17,374 nucleotides of DNA from Chloromonas sp. AAM2 (taxonomy: Eukaryota > Chlorophyta > Chlorophyceae > Chlamydomonadales > Chlamydomonadaceae): assembly GCA_004335635.1 (NCBI GenBank), contig QAXH01006352.1, positions 769 to 18,142 on the forward strand. The letters run 5' to 3'. A model generated the notes under the pieces. That model had not been told where the DNA came from and made no database searches. It saw only the letters and a list, made by a program, of their open reading frames with translations. Each line of letters begins with the position of its first letter. Positions within the stretch are counted from its first letter, which is position 1. Position numbers and translations under genes: made by a program. Positions 1 through 8,600 of this stretch are shown piece after piece.

Positions 1-73
<73 letters not shown>

Positions 74-94
74 GTGTGTGTGTGTGCGTGTGTG
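1..94. repeat. GT dinucleotide microsatellite
   Basis: An almost pure GT/AC run opens the window, with single C-for-T interruptions near positions 69 and 87. It starts at the window edge, so its full length is unknown. Long alternating purine-pyrimidine tracts can adopt Z-DNA and are length-polymorphic. No gene overlaps it. Confidence 0.97.
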
Positions 95-987
95 GTGCGC
101 TTTGGGGGTTGCACACCTGCTGCAGGCTACACGAGGTAGAATCTAATGGCAAGAGAGAATCTAAAACTGTGACATGACAAGGGGAAGCATCCACTTTGTA
201 CGCTTAAAACCTACAAGGCCTGACGCAGCCCACTACTTTGACTGATCTGCAACAGGCGCGCACGTTTACAGGCGTAACGATGCTTGGCTGCACCCAACAA
301 AACGGACACACTGCACAAAGTCAGACTTGATCAGCATAAAATCTACATAAAAATGAATTCAAGCCTGGATTGTAATAAACAAGGAATTGCAGCTTGCCCA
401 CAACCAACTGTCCTTTGGCCGTGCATCTCACTGTTGAGCACAGTGCCCGCTCATGCCGCGTTTAATCCTTCATTCCTTGCCAGGAACAAGGCCCAAAAGC
501 ATGACAATTAGTGGTGAGTCGTTACATCGTGCCAGTGGCGTGCCGCAGCAGCCTCAGAAATGATTTAAATGCCACATCATAGTTTAGATTGAACCCTTTA
601 CGCAATCTGTTTGAGTCATACAAGGTACCTGTGTCTCAGTATTGGCAGTGCACCATCGGCTATCAACAAGTTTGTGAACACATCGCAGTCTCACACACCA
701 CTGACTCACCACCTGTTCTACACATTGCAACCATGTCAGTCTCAGGCTCACAAGAATTGTCCCAGAACTGGCCAGAAATGGCAAACCTTTTTTCCCCCGC
801 TAGCCTGAGGCTGTAAGGCGTTACAAAAAGGATCATGATTCCGAAGTGAGGCAGTTCAGAATCAGCCGGTAAGAAAACGCACGATCATAATAAGAAACAA
901 CACCCAGACAGGCCCAGTTTGAAGTAACAGCGCCCCCTCGACTTGTCCGCCAACTGACCACCTGCCAACTAACAGACCTCGCTTGCT
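95..987. other. Non-coding flank downstream of the minus-strand gene
   Basis: This stretch lies beyond the stop codon of the minus-strand gene and contains its likely 3' UTR. The only open frames are about 75 codons or shorter, without repeats, domains or credible splice partners. It looks less GC-rich and less CAG-rich than the coding parts. Apart from the microsatellite to its left and the TGTAA motif near 821 I see no feature in it. Confidence 0.7.
821..825 (-). promoter_or_regulatory. Candidate polyadenylation signal (TGTAA) of the minus-strand gene
   Basis: The plus strand reads TTACA, which is TGTAA on the minus strand, about 160 nt downstream of the stop codon at 988. TGTAA is the usual poly(A) signal of chlorophycean green algae, with cleavage typically 10-20 nt further on. 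I saw no closer copy between the stop codon and this site. A five-base motif occurs often by chance, so this call relies on its position. Confidence 0.5.
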
Positions 988-2690
988 CTATCCTAGCAGC
1001 AAATCCAAGCCATAGGATCTGATTGTGCCCCCGTCTGCAGGAGCGTTGCTCTCAGGCGTTCTGATCTGCTGACCCTTCAAGACCTGAGGGCCAACGTGGC
1101 TCGATTGACCTGTGTGGCCTGTGGCAGGCACGTGATATGGAGTTGTCTGTTGCGGCATGGCGGGTGGAACTGCCAGCTGGCCAGCAGCCGATTGTTGGTT
1201 GTTGTGGGCGCTGAGCATCGGTAGAATGCCGCTTTGGCTGCCCCTGCTGCTCCCGGTTCCGGAGGGCGTGCGGCTCCGCATGACAGTTGACTGGTACTGA
1301 GGCAGGGGTGCACTGCCTACGGAAGGCAGCACATGCTGGTCCACCACACCATGGCCTGCATGGGCTGCTGGAGTGTGAGATTTGCAGGTGGCTGTAATCG
1401 CATGACTCTGGGACCACTGACAGTGGCTAGACGGTGGGTAGTGCATGCCCTGATGCGACTGCATGGGCTGCATGGCGGTTGCCCCTGCAGCCATTACCAT
1501 GCCTGGCTGCTGCTGGTAGCTCGGCTGGTAATGCTGCTGCTGCTGCTGGTGATGCTGCTGCTGCTGCTGTTGCTGCTGCGGTGGGGACGCAAACGTGGGA
1601 GCCTGCATGACGTAAGGTGCCATACCAGGTGGAGCATACTGCTGCTGCTGGAATGGCTGCTGCTGCTGCTGGAACTGCTGTTGTTGCTGGAACTGCCCAG
1701 GCGGCTGGGCAGAGCTGTGCATGATCTGAGCTTGCACCGCCAGTTGATGTTGATGCTGGTGCTGGGGTGCATGATGCGGCTGGGGTGTGCCACTCCATGA
1801 GTACAGGCTGTTGTTATTCTCGCCTGGGATGAATTTAGTGGATCCAGTCCATCCGTTCACATAACCCGCAGGCTGCTGCTGCTGCTGCTGCTGCTGTTGG
1901 TATTGGTAATGATGTTGCTGCTGGGGTTGAGCCAACGTGGCTTGGTACTGTGTTTGCATGGGCACCTGCTGTTGATGCATGGATGCAAGGTAGCCAGGCT
2001 CCTGGTGCTGCTGCTGGCCTTCTTGCATGGTCCACGCCTGGTTTGAGCCTGACTGCTGCATGTAGTGACCATTGGCAACGAGCTGTGTTGGGCACAAGCC
2101 TTGTGTGAGGCCATTGCCAGGGTTAGGCCCAAATGTCAGGTCAAACACAGGCGCTTGTTGTTGCACGCCCCACGCCATCATCGGTGGTGCAGCGGGCAGC
2201 TGTGGCTGCATTGTTGGCTGTGGCAGCGGCGGCTGGGCAGGGGCAGAGGCCTGGCGGGAAACAGGCGCAGGGGCGTGCCCTGCTGAGTAGCCGGATGCAC
2301 CGGCCATACGTGCTCCAGCACTGGCTTGACGACCGGCCAGGGACGCCAGCGGGTTGGCGGCTGCTCCAACACCAGCTCCAGCTGCAGCCAGCCGGGCGTC
2401 TCGCAGCGCCTTGGCGCGGTTGGGTGTGGGTGTTTTGCCCGCTTTCGAGGGCAGCTCTGCGGGGCGGGTGTTCGCGCCACTGGCCGGGGACACACCGGTG
2501 ACAGCGGGGCGGGGTACAACGGCGGGCCCGTGGGCTGGTCGGGGAGAAAGGCCCACTGCGTCTGCACGGCCTGCACGGTGGTAAAACCGATGCCGCAAAG
2601 CAGGATTGAATACACCAAACATACCAAACACGACAAACTCTCCTGATGACCCTCTGCGAGTGGTTTTCTTATGTGGCTCGGGCAAAGGCG
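988..2690 (-). CDS. Minus-strand gene, exon 8 (polyGln-rich C terminus, residues 1955-2521)
   Basis: Terminal exon ending SYGLDLLLG and TAG. A basic N-terminal part is followed by Ala/Gly-rich and then strongly Gln-rich sequence. Pure CAG-type Gln tracts are encoded near 1871-1898, 1640-1690 and 1532-1579, interspersed with Tyr, His, Met and Pro, as in prion-like low-complexity regions. A short hydrophobic insert (FVVFGMFGVF) near residues 1978-1987 does not fit the rest and coincides with a possible 54-nt intron. The last 60 residues are less Gln-rich. Confidence 0.82.
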
Positions 2691-5600
2691 CTGACATTAG
2701 ATTTGCGCCATGCCCGAGTGTCCAGGTTTTGACGGTTGCATCATGGACTGATGGGTCGACATTACATAGTCAACTTGTTTTCAAACCCTTAGCTGAACAC
2801 CACTGTCTGCCTCTAACCACATTCACTCTGTGAGCCTTTCTTTCAACGCACCTGATATTTGTGCCTTGAGAGCCGCCAGCTTCACATCCAGCTTCTCAAT
2901 GGAATCCCTCAGTGCCAGCGCCTGGTGTGAAGCAGTCAGCTCAGCAGGTGCTGGGGCAGCCTTGGCCCGTGCCACCCCACCCCTTACAGGCAATGGGCTG
3001 GTCCTGCGCTGCATTACAGGCGCGCGAGCCGGGGCCGCAGCAGGCCCTGCAGCCACGGGTGCCACACGGGCCAGACCCCGCTGCAAAATGCTGCTGTCAA
3101 TTCGCTGCAGGCTGGCTAGCAAGGCCGCTTCTTCTTGTGACAATCGGCTGGTAGCCTGGCCTTGACCTTGATGGTTGGGCCATTTGCCTGGTGGCATGCC
3201 TTGGGATGCAGCGGAAAGTGGGGCAGCGCCAGGCAGGCCCATCAGCTCCCGGATGGCTGCAGTGAATGGGGTGGCGGGCTTGGAGGAGTTGAAGGAATTA
3301 GGTGGTATGGCGGGAGAGTGGCCCCGGGGGGGCGTTCTGCCCGCAACCACACCCTGCTCGCCTCCCGCCGGCAGCTGGTGCTGCTGCTGATACTGCCTGG
3401 GCTGTGGGATGGCTGGTAAGGTCCGCTGGGCGGCGATGGCTGTTGCTGTCACTGCAGCTGACGGCCCCGCTGGTGTGGACATGCCTGATGCTGGCAGCTG
3501 CAGCTGCTGCGGCCGCAGATCCTGCAGCTTCTTGCTACCTGCCAGCTGCGGTTGGTCAAGCGCCCGGCCCCATTCCTTGTCATCATCATCCGACGCATGC
3601 TCTAGGAAGTCATCCAGTTCCTGAAGCGCCCCGTCAACGTCTTGCATCCCTGCCAGCACGGCTTCTAGCTCGTTGGAGTTGTGGCCATGGGCCGCTGCGG
3701 CCGGGGGCAGTGGGATGCGGGAGTTGGATTTCACACCGGGGCTGGCCCAAGCGGTAGTACCAGGGGCTTGTGTGGGTTGTGCGTGGGCGCGGCTGTGTCC
3801 CGGACTGCCAAGCGCACTGAGAGGAAGCGTGCGCATGGGGTAGCCAGGCGTGTGTGGAGCGGTGATCGGTGCAGAGGCAGGCGTCAAATCCCCGCCTGCG
3901 CCCTTACTGCGGGCACCCGCTGCAGCAGCGGCGGTGACGGCAGCCGCATTGGCTGCACGCTGTGCATTGAGGACGCGTGCCGGTGGGGGTGGCTGGGCAT
4001 AGGAGCCGATGTGCGAAGCTGCTTTCACAGGATTGCTGGTGTGAGTGGTGCCTGTGGGTGTGGGGTACCTTGGTGGGGGTAGGCTAGCCGCGGCACTGGT
4101 GTCGGCATGCTGTGTGGCTGCTACTGCTGCTGCTTCTGCTGCTGCGGCCCGTTGTGCTGCTAGGTGGTTTCTGTGCTCGACTTCCCGCTCAGCTCGTGCA
4201 CGGGCCTCTGCAGCAGCCTGCAGCAGCATAAACATGGCACAAAGCAAGCTGAACTCAAGCTCAACTCAAGCTCATGCATTTTAAAACCCCTAATTACCTG
4301 TCAGCTAAGGGAAAACAGGTGGGGCATGGCCACAGTTAAGCCTAACATCAGCAGTTCATTGCAATGGCCACGCTCTCAGATTGAAAAAGGGTTGACGAAC
4401 GATCGGCATGTTCAATAGCATGTGTGGCAATGCTTCAGCAGGCGAGACAACTGGGCATGACATTCACCTGTGTGTAGCTTCCCTCCATTGTCAGGGGTCG
4501 TTCCACTGCCGGGGCTGGCGCTGCTTTGGTTGCTGCCCGCGTGCCCCTTTTGGTTTGTGGGGACACTAGCTTCGCCACGTAGCTTGTTGGTGCTGCTGCT
4601 GCTGCTGTGGCTGTGGATTGATGCCAGACGCCGGTTTGTGGCTGCACTGCTGCTGGTTGTTGTTGTTCCCAGTGTTGTTGCACTGCTGATTGAGGGGCAG
4701 GCTGTTGCCAAGCTGCACTGGGCTGCTGTGCAACTGAAGGCAGCTGCTGTGCAGCTGCTTGAGCTAGCTGGGCTGCTGGCTGCTGCCAACTGGTGTGACT
4801 GGGCTGCTGCTCTGCTGGCTGGGCTGCTAGCTGGAGCCAGGCTGTGTGACTGCCCTGCTGCATTGCAGGCTGGCGTCCTTGCTGCCATCCTGCTGGATCA
4901 GGCTGATACCTTACAGCCTGGGATGCCTGTTGCTGCCAATCTGCTTGCATTGGCTGTGCCTGTGCGGGTGCAGCTGGTGGCTGCTGGCCCATGGCAAGTT
5001 GCACAGGCTGTCCTAATGCCGTGGCAGCAGGCTGTGGCATGGGCTGTACTGCTGCACTAAACATGGCCGCCTGTGCAGCTGGCGGCTGGTTGTGAGATGC
5101 AAGCGTCTGAACTCGCTGCAGTGCAGCTGGTGGCTGGCTGTAACTGGCTGACGACTGTGCTGGCTGTGGAGCAGCCACTGCCTGGCTGTAGCTAGGCGCC
5201 GATCCCATGCGAACTCGCTGTGGCGGGGTGTTGCCACGCGCTGGGCTCATGGTACCATGAGCCACTTGGGCAGACATAACTTGTTGTGCCACGTGCTGCT
5301 TGGCGGGGGATTGAAGGCGAGCGGGCGGACTGGCATTGGGCCTAGCAGGGACGTCTGCAGGTATTGTCCAGTGCACAGGCTCTGCAACCCTGCTGGCCTG
5401 AGGTGACGTTGCCTGTGTGGGCATGTCAGGTGGCGCAGTGGAGGGGCCAGCCCACTGAGGCTGTGCCTGTGTGGTGATGGCTTGTGCAGTTGGTTGTGTG
5501 GGGATTAGAGGTGATCGGGCGGGCATTGGCGGTATGCATGTTGTAAGGGGCGGTGCGAGGGGCGCAGCTGACTCTGGCTGGGGAGCCATGGCTTGCGTAG

Positions 5601-8600
5601 GCTGCATTGGAAGGGATGGCTGTATTGGCATGGAAGCTGAATGGGCCGAGGACGCAGGCACTGACTGAGGGTGGGAGGCCATGGCATGGTCAGGTTGCTG
5701 CAGAGGCACGCCAGCTGGCAGGGTGGATGGCGCAGGCGTCTCTTGCTCAGACTGTCTGGTCAGGACGTGCTGAGCTGGCTGGACAGCCATAGGCTGCTGC
5801 AGTGGTTGTGTGGGAACGTTGTTCTGAGATGGCACTGGCTGTACATCAACAGGAGGCAAACGTGGGAGGTAAGCAGCACCAATGCGTCTGCTGCTTTCCA
5901 AGCTATCTAAAACTTCACCCACTCCAAAAAGTGGGTTGCAGTGCTCTTTCAACAGCATGTGCCCAGTGTCTTTGTGTGCTTTGGGCACATCCTTAACTGC
6001 GGTTGGGCTGAAAAGCAGTCCGTTCGGCCCCACAGGTGATAAGGTGGATGGTGAATGAGCTAGAAAGGAGTTTGTGGAGTCACGTGGCTCTGAATCATCA
6101 GGTGGTGTGACAGGGGCCAGTTGGCAGCCAGCAGCAGGTGCAGAAGCGGGACCGCCACCAGGCCGGGCTGGCAGGGTCCACTGCAGCAGTGTTGGCTTGG
6201 CTGGCTCTGCTTGGACTGACTGGGCCTGGACCGGCTGGGCCTGGGCTGGCTGTAATGGGGGGTGCTGCTCCACCATTGGTGCAGCTGGTGCTGCAACGGC
6301 CTGGGTGGGTGTTGATTGATGATTGGCCTGGGCGGCTGGTGTGCCTGCCAGCAGGTGCTGGGTGTGCTGGGCCAGCTGGGCCGGCTGGGCTGGCTGGGCT
6401 GGCTGCTCCAGCTGTGCAGTTCCAGCCAATGCAGCAGACAGAGAGGTAAGAGAAGACAGGCCGGCCACTGCCTGCTCGCTGCCAAGAGCTTCGAACTCTG
6501 CTCGCAGCGCCTTGCGGAGCACAGACAGGTGTTGCATCTCTGCCAGCACTTCACCGAACTCTTCGTCTTCTGCATCTACTCTCAAGGCTGGCTGGGGCTG
6601 CTGGCTGGGCTGCTGGAAAGAAGCAACTCTGTCCAACGCTGGTGGCTGCTGGTTACTGCCATCCCCGCCAGTGCTGGCTGCGTTGACAGGAGCCAGCTGG
6701 GCAGCAGATCTGTGCGGTGGGATGGATGGCTGGTGCGCAAGAGATGAAGATGAGGATTTGGGTGGGTACACAGGGAGGAAAGGCAGCTGGTTGGCCACCT
6801 GCTGGTGCTGCTGGTGCTGCTGGGCAGCTGAGGTTGCAATGCTGGCTTCATAAGCAGGCCGCCAGTTGACCGCACCTGGTTCCTGTTGCTGAGGGTTGCC
6901 AACAGATGCCAAAAGAGCAGGGCGCTGATGGTGGTGTTGAATCCGAGCAGCAGAAGAGTCAGAAAGAGGGGATTGTACTCCAATGGGGCCATTGGAGGCT
7001 ATGCCAGCTCGCTTTGCAGCCGGACTGGCCGGCAAAGCAGCTGTAACCGACATAACTGATGCATGCCGTGCACCTTTTCCTGGGCTGCTTACCCATTGGC
7101 TACCACCTGCCCCAGGGGATGAAGGCATGGCATTGACTGCCTGCACGGGGCCCACGTCCAGACTCAGCCGCTGTGCAAACTGCTTGTTGTCGGACACCAC
7201 TTGCCCCTGCTGCTGCGGTTGCTGCTGCTGCTGAGGCACCTGGCCCATAGGAGTCCTCTGCTGTGCGTGCTGGTCCTCATGTTGGTGCTGCTGCTGTGGT
7301 TGCATGGCACGGGTGCTTTGCTGTGCAGCAGGGTGCAGCACAGGCCCCTGCACCTCCAAGGGCGAGTTGCCCACGCTGCCCTCAATCAGGAAGCTGCTGG
7401 CAGTGCTGGCTGCGACTGGGCTGGCATTCCGGGCATCACCCACTGAAGGAGAGCTCATGCGCACCATGTCAGGCGAGCCATGATGCATGGTGGTCATGGG
7501 CTCTGAGGGTGGAGGGCCACTATGCGACCCTACATCAATCGATGCCGCAGGTGTCTGTGAGAAGGATGGTACGCCTGCCGCAGCCGTGCCTTGCACTGGT
7601 GGTGTGCTGTTCTGAGCTTCTGCGTGCTTGGAAGAGGGTGTGATTGCTTGAGCAGCGGGCTTGCCTTGTGCCATGACCGCCATGGCGTGGGTGATGGCAT
7701 GCCTGGCTGCAGCATCACTTGCGCCTTCACCCGCAGTCACCCTTGGCGCATTGAGATTTAAACCACCATTAGCTCCACTGTCAACAGCGCTACTCTGCAG
7801 GTCTGCAACAGTCTGTGCAGCTGCGTGTGTCTCATGCTGTGTGGCTGAACCAACCGAGTGCTCTGCCGCACTTCCTACTACAAGCGGAGTCCCCATTGTC
7901 TGATGGCCCTTCTCCAGGTGTGGCTGTGGTGCACTATCTGGTGCAGCCCATGCCTGCAGCTCTTGCCCATCCATTGATGTCGAGATGGGTGCCTGGCGGT
8001 ACCGAGCAGCCATGGTGGCGCCCCGCCTCTGAACGGGAGCTGTGCCCTCTGTGATAGGATTGCCCTGTGACACACCAAGCCCACTATCCTCGCCACACCC
8101 TATGTCATGCTTGCCCGGACCATTGCCGGCACCAACACCAGCACTGTGCACGTGCTCAGGCGTTACTGCATCGAGTGCAAGCACAACTGCAGCCTGACGC
8201 CTGGCGGTGCCAGCGGCTGTGGCTGCTGTAATGTTGGTGGGCTGCATTCCGCTTTGGTCTTGCTGTTCAGGCATCGTAGCCTGTTCAGGCATCATGTCGG
8301 CAAAGGACATGCCACCCGGTGCCTGTTCAGGCTCTAGGTGCTGCTGCCGTGTGGAGGCGTGGGCTGTGGGTGTGGAGGGCAGCAGCTTGACCTGCATGGG
8401 CTCGGGGCCTGGGCAACACAGGGCAGGGAAGGGCCACCATCAGTCAGTGTGATCACCTTTCAGCAAACGAAATGCTATGTAATGGTGTTGGGTACGAGGC
8501 AGAAGCTCGTGCCAGTATGTATCAAATTATCAGCCTTGCGTCATGGTCATGGCTGCGAGGCAGAAAACTGTGTGTTCTTGTCGCTGTGAATGTACTGCGT

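Noticed and set aside
1333..1800. Plus-strand Leu-rich open frame of 155 codons, resembling a membrane protein
   Set aside because: It is the antisense of the CAG/polyGln tracts of the minus-strand exon; CTG repeats give polyLeu in one frame. The hydrophobicity is an artefact.
4470..5060. Plus-strand 196-codon hydrophobic frame (Leu/Ala-rich)
   Set aside because: Antisense of Gln/Ala-rich coding sequence in exon 6. The opposite strand is open for almost 4 kb, and this frame has no splice context.
6060..6575. Minus-strand 171-codon Ser/Pro/Trp-rich frame and other overlapping frames within 4468-8408
   Set aside because: Shifted reading of the same exon; CAG-rich DNA read in the other frames gives Ser (AGC) or Ala (GCA) runs.
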